This document shows positions 25,650-35,200 of a stretch of 64,000 nt of DNA, one piece after another. Every line of letters starts with the position of its first letter. Within the stretch, counting starts at the first letter, position 1. Origin of the DNA: MGBC114079 sp964531385 (lineage in GTDB: Bacteria; Bacillota; Clostridia; Lachnospirales; CAG-274); NCBI GenBank assembly GCA_964531385.1, contig CAZHGC010000003.1, positions 62,001 to 126,000 on the forward strand, written 5' to 3'. The notes under the pieces are model-generated. The model did not search any database. It was not told where the DNA came from and saw nothing but the letters and a program-made list of their open reading frames with translations. The position numbers and the translations under genes were made by a program.

Positions 25650-26591
25650 ATGTCGTTTTCTTCAGATGTTAAAGACGAACTTTTTAATTTTTATGACGGC
25701 AACAGGCATTGTAATATTGCTGAACTTTTGGCGATTTTGCTTACTTGCGGAGAGTTTTCTTATGGTTTTGGAAATTCATATTTGAAAATTCAAACCGAAA
25801 ATAAATTTGCCGCAGTTAAATGTTATAATCTTATTAAAATGCTTTTTGGCTGTGAATGTGAAGTTTTTTCAAGATTTGGCTGTGGCAGTAAAAAAAGCGG
25901 ATTGTATTTTGTTGCGGTTTTTAATAAACAAGCTGTTTTTAATATTTTGAATGCAACAGGGCTTATTGATGATGATATTGTTTCTAAAAAAATTAATTCT
26001 GTTGTGGTTGGAAGTGTTTGTTGCAAGAGAGCATTTGTTAGAGGTGCTTTCCTTGCTTCGGGGTCTTTATGCAACCCCGAAAGAAATTATCATCTTGAAT
26101 TTGTTGAGGCGGATTTTGAATTTGCCGAGGCACTTAAAGAAATTATTAACAGCTTTGATGTTGAATCGAAAGTTGTTGAAAGAAAGAAACATTTTGTTGT
26201 TTATGTTAAAGAGGGCGAGCAAATTGTTGAGCTTTTGAACGTTATGTCCGCTCATAAAGCCCTTATGGATTTGGAGAATGTCAGAATTATTAAAGATGTT
26301 AGAAACAATGTTAATCGAATTGTTAATTGTGAAACGGCAAATTTGAACAAAGTTGTTTTGGCATCGGTTAGACAGCGTGAGGAAATTGAATATATTCAAA
26401 AAACGGTTGGGTTATCATATTTGCCTAAGCAACTTGAGGAAATTGCTTTAATTAGGCTTCAATATCCCGACTTGAGCCTGAAAGAGCTTGGGCAAATGTT
26501 AATTCCGCCTGTCGGAAAATCGGGCGTGAATCATAGATTAAAGAAAATAATAAGTATTGCGGAGAATTTAAGGGAGGAAATTATATGGTAG
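25650..26591 (+). CDS. whiA: DNA-binding protein WhiA
   Basis: 313 residues. WhiA has an N-terminal pair of LAGLIDADG-like domains (about 1-190) and a C-terminal sigma4-like helix-turn-helix. The typical VNCETANLNK motif at about 223 and the C-terminal LIPPVGKSGVNHRLKKI are both present. In Streptomyces it is a sporulation regulator; in Bacillus it affects cell division and chromosome segregation. The GTGGTGATTG site precedes the ATG. Its 3' end overlaps the HPr-like gene by 7 bp. Confidence 0.96.
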   Translation: MSFSSDVKDELFNFYDGNRHCNIAELLAILLTCGEFSYGFGNSYLKIQTENKFAAVKCYNLIKMLFGCECEVFSRFGCGSKKSGLYFVAVFNKQAVFNILNATGLIDDDIVSKKINSVVVGSVCCKRAFVRGAFLASGSLCNPERNYHLEFVEADFEFAEALKEIINSFDVESKVVERKKHFVVYVKEGEQIVELLNVMSAHKALMDLENVRIIKDVRNNVNRIVNCETANLNKVVLASVRQREEIEYIQKTVGLSYLPKQLEEIALIRLQYPDLSLKELGQMLIPPVGKSGVNHRLKKIISIAENLREEIIW

Positions 26592-26830
26592 AACAAAAAA
26601 TTAAAATCGAGTCAGACTTGGAAGCAAGACCTGCTGCATTGTTTGTTCAGGCTGCAAGCAAATTTTCAAGCAATATCAAAGTTAAAGTTGATAACAAAAC
26701 CGTTAACGCAAAAAGTATTATGGGAATTATTTCTCTTGGTATTCTTGATGGGCAAGATGTTGTTATTATGGCTGACGGCGATGATGAAATGAACGCTGTT
26801 GACGAACTTAAAAAGATTTTGACTCAATAA
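26585..26830 (+). CDS. HPr-like protein lacking the catalytic histidine (Crh-like)
   Basis: 81 residues, HPr fold. The active-site His of HPr (LHARPAA) is replaced by Glu: residues 12-18 read LEARPAA. The regulatory serine is kept in NAKSIMG (Ser44 here, Ser46 in HPr numbering). It therefore cannot carry phosphate for sugar transport but can be a target of HPr kinase, exactly the logic of Bacillus Crh, where the position is Gln. Start overlaps the end of whiA, with GGAGG inside that gene. A terminator follows immediately. Confidence 0.88.
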   Translation: MVEQKIKIESDLEARPAALFVQAASKFSSNIKVKVDNKTVNAKSIMGIISLGILDGQDVVIMADGDDEMNAVDELKKILTQ

Positions 26831-26837
26831 TTTTTTG

Positions 26838-26866
26838 GGCTGTCGATTTTATCGGCAGCCTTTTAA
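26838..26866 (+). terminator. terminator of the hprK-whiA-HPr operon
   Basis: GGCTGTCGAT and ATCGGCAGCC form a tight stem with a TTT loop, followed by TTTT. A second terminator-like hairpin (AAACGAGTGT/ACACTTGTTT with T-run) is at about 26945-26985. Confidence 0.85.
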
Positions 26867-27055
26867 AAACAGTTGTTTTACTTGCTTTGTTTTCAACGCT
26901 GTTTTTGACGTTTTATTATTTGATTTGTTATTTTTGAAATTTTAAAAACGAGTGTTTTACTATTGGTTTGACACTTGTTTTTTTATTTTGGCAAAAGTTA
27001 CAAATATTTTGATAAAATTTTTATCTTATTTTTCTTAAAATTGCTATGTTGACCT

Positions 27056-27084
27056 TTGACTTTTGTGCTAATTGATTATATAAT
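27056..27084 (+). promoter_or_regulatory. promoter of the surface-protein operon
   Basis: TTGACT (27056-27061), 17-bp spacer, TATAAT (27079-27084). Transcription would start near 27091, giving an unusually long leader of about 288 nt. Confidence 0.75.
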
Positions 27085-27090
27085 TATTAT

Positions 27091-27378
27091 GTGTAGTTGT
27101 GACTTACGGATTGTTATTTCTGTTTGTCGGTTTTTAAAAAATTTTATATAAATAAGGCTTTTAAAAATTCGTAAAATTAAAGGGTTGAAATTGTTATGTG
27201 AACTTGGCATATTTGCAGAAATTTCGACTGTTTATTTTAACCAATTGAGTTTATCCTTTGCTTTTTTAGGATTATATATCGGTTTTGTTTAAATCTGCCG
27301 ATATTTGGCTTTTTGCCATTGGTTATTTAAGTTCTTATTTTACAAAAAGCATTTTATTTTATGTGCAGGAGGTATTGT
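27091..27378 (+). promoter_or_regulatory. long 5' leader with hairpins
   Basis: The leader of the giant surface-protein gene contains three consecutive small hairpins near its 3' end: ATCCT/AGGAT (27253-27272), ATATCGG/CCGATAT (27276-27304) and TGGC/GCCA (about 27306-27319). No known riboswitch consensus is seen and no terminator precedes the ribosome site. It could control stability or translation of a very abundant protein (inference). Confidence 0.4.
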
Positions 27379-30300
27379 ATGAAAACTTTTACGGCAAAGC
27401 TTTTGAGCTTTATTTTTCTGATAAACACACTGTTTATCGGGGTTTCTTTTCAAACTGTTTTTGGGGCGGAAGCCTTTAAGTTTGAATGGAACAAAGAAAG
27501 CATTTTGGACGACAAGCTTAATATTGTTGAAAAAGGCAAAAAATTTGACAATGTTTTCTTGTGGTGGGACTTTGGAAAGAGAAACGGGAGCAATTTTGAC
27601 AAAGGCTTATATACTTTAAGCTATAATATTCAAGATGGCAAACGCATTGATTTTACTGTTGACAAAAACGGAAGCACAGCAAAGGTTAAATATAAAGTTT
27701 GGGATTATAATTCAAACGCTTATATTCCGATTGAAGATACTCTTTTCCAAGTTTACAACGACACTCAGGGAGTTTATATCCCTCCTACCTCGACAACTTT
27801 TCCGAATGTTTCGGAAAGCTTTGGTGTTGAGTATGGAACTGACGGAAAGCCAACAGAGGCAAGTTTTAACATTACTCAAAGCAGTGGATTTGCTTTTAAA
27901 TATGACAACAAAACCGTTAAGTTTCAATGGGTTAAGGGAACGGGAAATGATGTTTTCTATTTTGTGACCGACGGGGTTACACAGGGAAATGTTATTGATT
28001 TTGACCTTACTCTTTCAATTTTGGGAGAATCTGATATAACAGAAAGTCTTCAAGTTTTTACGGGAGTTAATGCAAATTCTTTTTCTTCAACTCCTTATGC
28101 CAACGACAGAAAATTTGAAATTGACCATACAACAAGACCTCACGCTGATGATGACCCAGCAACAAAGCCTGAAATTGTTCTTGAAATCGATGCACCGAAA
28201 GTTTGGAACGAGACTTCAAAGAAATATGTTTTTCCAACTTCAACATCGGCAGCCGATAAAACTTCTCTTATTATCGATTTGAGCAACAGTGACGATAAAA
28301 AGAAAATTCAAGTTAACATTGACAATATCTATGCAGGGGATATTAACAGCGTTACAACTTTTTCGACTTCCGGCGGGGGAACTGTTACTTCGCAAAGAAG
28401 TTCTGACGGAAAGAAAATTTCCATTGATATTAAAAATCTTGAACCGGGAGTTATTTACAATCCTGTTGAGATTTCTCTTTATAAACCTAATAATTCGGAT
28501 TTCCTTGCAGATTCGACAACTCTTGAACATGGTGTTGTTTATACATATCCGAAATTTACTGTTGAGGCTATGTCGGCAGAGCAATTTTATCTTAAAATTC
28601 AGCCTTATGAGGGTTATAAGGGTTATTACATAGTTAAATCGGGAGCAACAGCAGCAACAGTTAGCCAATGGGCTCAGGTTGAGGATTCTAAGGGCGGAAC
28701 AGAGCCTATTTATGTTCCTGTTAATATTAATGCTATTAATCAGCAGACTCAATTTTTCCAAGTTGATTTTGTTTTTACTCCGCCTGATGCTACACCGGGA
28801 ACAAGCCAGATTACTCTTTCTTCACAGATGCTTAAATTTAAGCCGGACGATTCTGACGTTGTTGTTGGAACGCCTAACGGATTTGAAGCAATTTCTGCTG
28901 AAGTTGTTCCTGCTTTGGAAGGTGCAACAACTGAAAATCAACTCCTTTTGACAGCCAGATTTGATATGGCATATACAGAAGTTTTGAAAAATCTTCTTAA
29001 ACGAAACAGCGGTTCACTTGACCTTTTCTATGAATTTAACAGAGGCGAGGTTCCTTATGACGAAAACGAAAAAATGTATTCAAAGATTAAACTTCACATT
29101 ACATTAAACGGTGATGAAATTAATATTGACGCTTCCAAAATTGAGGGTGATGCGGAAATTGAAGAATTTTCTTTTGATACATATGAAGTTTTGATTGGAA
29201 CGGCAAGATACACAGTTGTTAGACCGAAGGTTACTTTTAGGCTTCCGACAGCTCCGAAAGCTGATAAAAATCAATATTTCCTTTATCCAAACGTTTATTT
29301 CTTGAATGTTGGCGGATATTATAACGACGGAACAACTGTTGTTAAAATTCCTGATTCACTTTATGACGATATAACTTTGGACGATGTTGTTGATTATGAT
29401 GTTCCTCAGCCACAGAACGTTAAAGTTATTACTTTTGGCGAAAAGCAGATTGGAAAAACCAATTTTACTGTTGATTGGGATACATTTGATGTTAATGACC
29501 AAAGCAGTATGATGTATAAATATATTGAAAAGATGCTTAAATCAAGAAATTATACGGTTGGCGATGAATCGGTTAAATTTAACGCATACATTGCCCAGAA
29601 AAAGAGTCTTCTTGATGATGTTATTTCTTTTGACGAAAAGAGAGACGAAACACCCGATAATATTTTAAAACTTATTAAAGAACACGATTTTGAAAACAAA
29701 ACCGCTGTTTCGGGGCTTGATGTTTCAACTGCGAAAGATTCTGAAGGAACTGTTTTGAAAGAAGATTTGAGAAACGGCAAAATTGTTAAAGTTTCAAATA
29801 TTATGCACGACAAAGTAGCCGAAACTCAAAGTTTTACTTTAAACGGACTTGACAAAAATCAAGATTATTACATTATTTTTGAAACTGTTGTTATTCCTTA
29901 TGATTCGACAAATTCAAAATATTTGGACGCTGAAATTGATTTCTCGAATTATTCTGCAATTGTTACGGCAACAACATTGCCTGATGAAGATATTCCGGGA
30001 CCGGAAGACAATTATCCTCAAGCTCCCGAGAATTTTACAAAAGACGAAATTACATTAAATAGCGTTAAACTTATTTGGGACAAAGTTATCGATACTTTTA
30101 AAGATACAAATTCCAACAGTTCTGTTGAATATCAATTTATCAGAATTAACGGAGAGCAAATGGACGAAACTGTTCGTGCAAGTCGAAAAGACTATGCGGA
30201 AACTTGGGAAAAAGTTAAAGGCGATGTTAATATTGCGGGTTGGCAAACAAGCGGAGACAATATTTTTGAATTTGACGGAACGACATTTTCGCAAACTCCT

Positions 30301-32214
30301 TCGGAAGCAACAAGACTTGCTTATGACAACAGCGATGCTGTTTTAAATTCGCTTTATGACAAAACTTTGAGCCCTAATCAGCTTTATTTCTATTATTTGA
30401 GAACTGTCAGAGTTGTTGACGGAAAAGCGGTTTCTTATTCTGTTTGGGTTCCTCTTTCTGTTACAACAACGCCGGTTGAAAATCCTTTTGACCTTAAGAT
30501 TGAAAGAAAGATTAAGCACGACGAGGAATATCAGATGGTTGTTAGCTTTAACACACCGTCTTTGGACACGTCTCTTTTGGGCAAGGAATATGATATTCAA
30601 TATTCTGTTAAAGAGGACAACGGATTGTGGGGCGAGCCTGTTACGATGAACGCTTCCTCGCTTGCTTCAAGCTGTACTCAAAATGAAGACGGAACGTTGC
30701 ATTTTGTTTACACTATTGGCGGGCTTAAACAAGGAACTCTTTACAGCTTTAAAGTTCGTCTTTTAAACACAACTCTTAACGAAGCTTCGGTTTATTCAAA
30801 CATTGTTTCTATGAGAACGGAAGTTGACCAAGAGGACGAGGATAAAAAGCAAGAAATTGAAGGTTGGCTTGACAGATATAGAGAATTGCTTGAAGAAATT
30901 CTTGACGACCCGTATTGGATTCTTGAAGACACAACAGCAAACACAGTTGTTTATTACAGACCTCAACATTTCCAAAATGTTATAAACGAAGCTCCGACGG
31001 GCGTTATTGACCTTGCTGTTGGCGAAGAGGGTGCAAAGAAGATTTATTATATCCCTGCAACAGCGATTAAACAGGCTTTTGATGCAAACAAAGGTTTTAA
31101 GGTTAGCTGGAAGGGCAGTGATGTTATTATTGGAGCAAGAGCTATTGACCCTTCGTTGAACCAAGCTATTAGAAGCGTTCTTGACAGAATTGATTATAAT
31201 CACGTTGACGATTATTTTGTTAAAATCAGTGCATATTTTAATCCTGTTTCATACACTGTTGACGGAGTTGACCCATTGAGCCCGATTATTGATGTTCAAG
31301 TTGATGCGGTTGGTGTTGATGAGGATATTCAAGGTTGGGACGACAACAGAGTTGATGACATTATGGATTGGATTGCTGACCAAATTGAAGACGATTATGA
31401 CGATGTTGTTGATGAAATTGACGATTCTGACAAGGACGAAGATATGGTTAAATATATTAAAGACCTTGTTCAAGATTTTAATGATGATATGTATGAAGAA
31501 TTCCTTGACGACCTTGATGATATTGTTGACAGAACTTATGCAACGGAAGAACTTGAATCGAATATTATAATTGCTCATACGGCGAATGCAAATGTTAATG
31601 TTTCGGGACGCAGACAGCTTAACGGCGTTTGGACAGGTGTTTCTGTTTCGGACTATATGGGCAAAAAAGCGATTTATACAAAAAATCCGGGCACATATGT
31701 GTTTATTGGAAAAGCTATTATTATTCCGGGAATTTCCGAACTTCCGAACGGAACTCTTATTACAAACATTGTTGCAAAATATGGTCTTGAAGACTTCCTT
31801 GGAAAGGGAACATCTTTAAACATTAGTTCTCCTTTGACAAGAAGTGCGGCTCTTGGCTGTTCGGCAAGGCTTTCAGGTGCAGGAAAAACTGATGAGCCTA
31901 TTGCATTTTTTACATCAAAGGGCACAAATCTTCTTGTTAAAAACAAACAAGGAAACGCGACAAATCAAGAAGCGGTTTATCTTGCTATGATGATTTATCA
32001 AACAAGAAAGAACGTTAAAATTGATACAATTCAAATTAGAAATTTTGCGGCAACAAGCACTATAAGCGGAATTTCACCTGTTTACAAAAAGAGTATTCAG
32101 GCGGCGTTTGAAACAGGAGTTTATACAAATTCGGGTATGAACCCCAACGGCAATATGACTATAAAGGACTTTTTACAGATGCTTGCAAACTTATCTGCAA
32201 AAGCGAACCTTTAA
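27379..32214 (+). CDS. giant secreted protein with FN3 and SLH-like domains (1)
   Basis: 1,611 residues. A signal peptide (about 1-30, ending VFGA) is followed by a large beta-rich region with no known domain, two fibronectin-III-like domains (about 884-1035 and 1034-1150), an alpha-helical and very Asp-rich segment (about 1310-1390, with many DD and ED pairs, possibly calcium-binding), and a C-terminal pair of S-layer-homology-like repeats (last 130 residues; VYKKSIQAAFETGVY). The design is that of a surface or S-layer protein anchored to the wall. ATG after AGGAGG. The next gene, of the same design, starts 19 bp downstream. Confidence 0.75.
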   Translation: MKTFTAKLLSFIFLINTLFIGVSFQTVFGAEAFKFEWNKESILDDKLNIVEKGKKFDNVFLWWDFGKRNGSNFDKGLYTLSYNIQDGKRIDFTVDKNGSTAKVKYKVWDYNSNAYIPIEDTLFQVYNDTQGVYIPPTSTTFPNVSESFGVEYGTDGKPTEASFNITQSSGFAFKYDNKTVKFQWVKGTGNDVFYFVTDGVTQGNVIDFDLTLSILGESDITESLQVFTGVNANSFSSTPYANDRKFEIDHTTRPHADDDPATKPEIVLEIDAPKVWNETSKKYVFPTSTSAADKTSLIIDLSNSDDKKKIQVNIDNIYAGDINSVTTFSTSGGGTVTSQRSSDGKKISIDIKNLEPGVIYNPVEISLYKPNNSDFLADSTTLEHGVVYTYPKFTVEAMSAEQFYLKIQPYEGYKGYYIVKSGATAATVSQWAQVEDSKGGTEPIYVPVNINAINQQTQFFQVDFVFTPPDATPGTSQITLSSQMLKFKPDDSDVVVGTPNGFEAISAEVVPALEGATTENQLLLTARFDMAYTEVLKNLLKRNSGSLDLFYEFNRGEVPYDENEKMYSKIKLHITLNGDEINIDASKIEGDAEIEEFSFDTYEVLIGTARYTVVRPKVTFRLPTAPKADKNQYFLYPNVYFLNVGGYYNDGTTVVKIPDSLYDDITLDDVVDYDVPQPQNVKVITFGEKQIGKTNFTVDWDTFDVNDQSSMMYKYIEKMLKSRNYTVGDESVKFNAYIAQKKSLLDDVISFDEKRDETPDNILKLIKEHDFENKTAVSGLDVSTAKDSEGTVLKEDLRNGKIVKVSNIMHDKVAETQSFTLNGLDKNQDYYIIFETVVIPYDSTNSKYLDAEIDFSNYSAIVTATTLPDEDIPGPEDNYPQAPENFTKDEITLNSVKLIWDKVIDTFKDTNSNSSVEYQFIRINGEQMDETVRASRKDYAETWEKVKGDVNIAGWQTSGDNIFEFDGTTFSQTPSEATRLAYDNSDAVLNSLYDKTLSPNQLYFYYLRTVRVVDGKAVSYSVWVPLSVTTTPVENPFDLKIERKIKHDEEYQMVVSFNTPSLDTSLLGKEYDIQYSVKEDNGLWGEPVTMNASSLASSCTQNEDGTLHFVYTIGGLKQGTLYSFKVRLLNTTLNEASVYSNIVSMRTEVDQEDEDKKQEIEGWLDRYRELLEEILDDPYWILEDTTANTVVYYRPQHFQNVINEAPTGVIDLAVGEEGAKKIYYIPATAIKQAFDANKGFKVSWKGSDVIIGARAIDPSLNQAIRSVLDRIDYNHVDDYFVKISAYFNPVSYTVDGVDPLSPIIDVQVDAVGVDEDIQGWDDNRVDDIMDWIADQIEDDYDDVVDEIDDSDKDEDMVKYIKDLVQDFNDDMYEEFLDDLDDIVDRTYATEELESNIIIAHTANANVNVSGRRQLNGVWTGVSVSDYMGKKAIYTKNPGTYVFIGKAIIIPGISELPNGTLITNIVAKYGLEDFLGKGTSLNISSPLTRSAALGCSARLSGAGKTDEPIAFFTSKGTNLLVKNKQGNATNQEAVYLAMMIYQTRKNVKIDTIQIRNFAATSTISGISPVYKKSIQAAFETGVYTNSGMNPNGNMTIKDFLQMLANLSAKANL

Positions 32215-32233
32215 TTGAGGGGGAATTTTTAAA

Positions 32234-35200
32234 ATGAATAAAAAATTTTTTAGACGATTTACAGCTTCTTTACTTTCTTTTATTCTCTCTTTATCTTGCA
32301 TTACATTTAATTTTGAAAGTGTTTTTGCTAATCGTCAGAGCAATGTTAGAGATGTTGTTATTAGAGCAATGCCCCCAACGGGCATTGCCAGCAACATTAA
32401 CTTTTCTTGGACAAATCCGACTTGGTCGGACGTTAATGATGCGGCTGCCGAGGACGGAGACGTTATGCACACGCCTGACGGCTTTCGTGTTATGGAAAGA
32501 AATGTTACTGCGGGAGAAAGCAAATATACAAATGTTTCGGGCGATTTGACAGGAAACCCTGCTCTTACAACAGCAACCGTTTCGAGACCGCTTACAACAG
32601 GAAGTCTTTATTCTTACAGAATTATGCCTTTCCACAGACACAGATATTTACAAAATGACGGAAGCTATGTTACATCTGATGCACCTTCGGATTCAACGGC
32701 TGTTGAAGATGTTTTGTTTATGACAGACCTTGAGGTTTCCGCAAGCGGTTCGGGAAATACTCTTACTGTTACTTGGGATAATCCTATGTATAGCGGTAAA
32801 AATATTTTCTCCGGTTATAGAATTTATTATCAAAGAGGCGGAGAAACAGTTACTTCATTTAATAATTTTAAAGATGTAAGCATTGATAATTCGGAACTTA
32901 TTAAACTTATTGATGACAAGAGAACAGGTGTTTCAAGGCTTCAATATTCAATTTATGACACCTCTTTATCTCAAGGTGAAGTTTATGCGGTTAAAGTTGA
33001 GCCGTTATATTCCGGTTCGGAAATTAGGAAGCTTACAAATTTGAGCTATGCAAACATTGATATTGGCGGAACGATTTATAAAATGGCGTTTAATTCTTAC
33101 AACACAAACGAATATAGAACAAACAACGCTTATATTTCAATTCCTCTTGAAATTCTTGAAAATGGAAAAGATTATTTGAACTTACATTGGTGGGGGCTTT
33201 CAAACACAATTGGAAACATTCAGCGAATTGAAGTTTTTAAAGGTCCTGCCGAAAACGATATTGGTGTTAAAATTGGAACAATTTATTCACCTCAAGCTAT
33301 TTATGTTAATTATTGGCAAATTGACAGACCGACCGAAACAACATATTATCAATTGAAGGTCTTTGTTGAGGATATGGACGTTCCATTAACTTCGGAAATT
33401 GCTCTTTATGACCCAAGCCAAGTTAACATTACTCCGAACAAGCCTAAAATTTATGTTGATGTTAACAAAACAGCAACTCAAAATACTCTTGATGTTTATT
33501 GGTCGGTATTTTTGAGATATCCTTACAATGAAAATGAACAGGAATTTGTTCAAGATGACGGTATGTATATTGATACAAACGTTAAATATGATTTATGGGT
33601 TTCTGACAGTCTTGAAAACATTCAAAATCCGGGATTGCCGAAAACTCTTGACGGCGTTACACCGGCACAGCTTAAACAAACAGAAATTGAGGAAACGGAA
33701 AATCCTGTTTATTATAATCCGATTACTACTTATACAACTGAAGAAAACGGTGCTTTTGTTTCGAAACCTATTGTTCAGAACAAAGTTTATTATATAAAAC
33801 TTGTTGTTTCGAAACCTGTTGCAATTGGCAACGACCTTGTTGCTGACCCGGCTTATGCTTCTGAATATTTCCCTGCAAAGGGTGGTATTTCAACGCCTCA
33901 ATCACTTGGAAAGCCTCCTCTTAAAATTAGAGAAGACGAAAACGGCAACGAAATGGTTACAAACAATTCGGTTGAAGTTGAATGGAGAACGAAGTGGTTT
34001 GAAGTTTATGACAGCAACACTGATTCTTGGTATTCGAAAGCATCTGTTGACAATTCGGAAGTTCATTTCGGCGATGATGCAACAACAGGCGGAGCAATTG
34101 ACTTTGTTGGTGTTGCAAGCGAAGAAAAGGTTAAAGAACTTTTTCAAAAAGCCGGTCTTTCGGAAGACGGAGTTAATTTACTTCCTGTTAGAGAAGTTGA
34201 TTTGACAGACTCTGATATTAAATATCAAATGCTTTATATCCCCTATGAAGACATTACAGAAAAAGAGGGCGGTTATGAAGCTTATCTTGAAAAAATTATG
34301 ACAGATGAAAATGCGGGTTGGACAGACATTTCTCCAACATTCTCTTCTGATATTACAGCGTCATATAATATTGCAGAACTTGAAAAAAACACAACTTATG
34401 CAATTATTATAAGACCGTACAGACTTCTTGAAGACGGACAAAAAGATGCTTATCCTACATATATTATGGGAACAACTTTGCCGGATTCGCCAAATCTTGA
34501 TATAACACCGACTGTTCCTGTTCTTGAGGAAGATGCTCACGATGATATGTCTATCACTGTTAAATGGCAAGAGCATATGAATAGCCTTGAATATGAACTT
34601 GCTTATTCGACAAATCTTCTTGAGGACCCTGCTTCTGGAACTGTTATTGATATGGCAGAAATTCTTGAAAACGGCGACCACATTACAGAAGAAGAAGTTA
34701 AACGAATTTATTACAAAATTAATGGGCTTATGCCTGAAACGGGATATTATATTTGGCTTCGTGCAAACGCACCTAACGGCGAAAACGGAACTGCAACTTA
34801 TTCATCTTGGTCGAGCCCGATTTATGTTGTTACTTCAGAACTTGGCAAACCAGACGTTCCGAGCGGACTTGGTCTTGTTTCCAAAAATAGTTTGGGAATT
34901 TACAACAACACAAATTCAACCGACCTTAAACAAAGAGGCGAAGATTATCTTATTCTTGAATGGTATAGAAACGAAGACGATATTGGCGAATATCCGGCAG
35001 TTCCGGCGGGCGGAGATTCATATGAAGTTTTAGTTGATGAACATATTAAAGATACTATTGTTACAAAGCTTAACAAGCTTACAGCAAACAAATCATATTA
35101 TGCTCGTGTTAAGGCAAGGTGCACTGTTAGCGTTGCAACAGACGGAACAAGGGAAAAGGCATTTACATATATTCTTCAATTTTCAGATAATGAAGATTTT

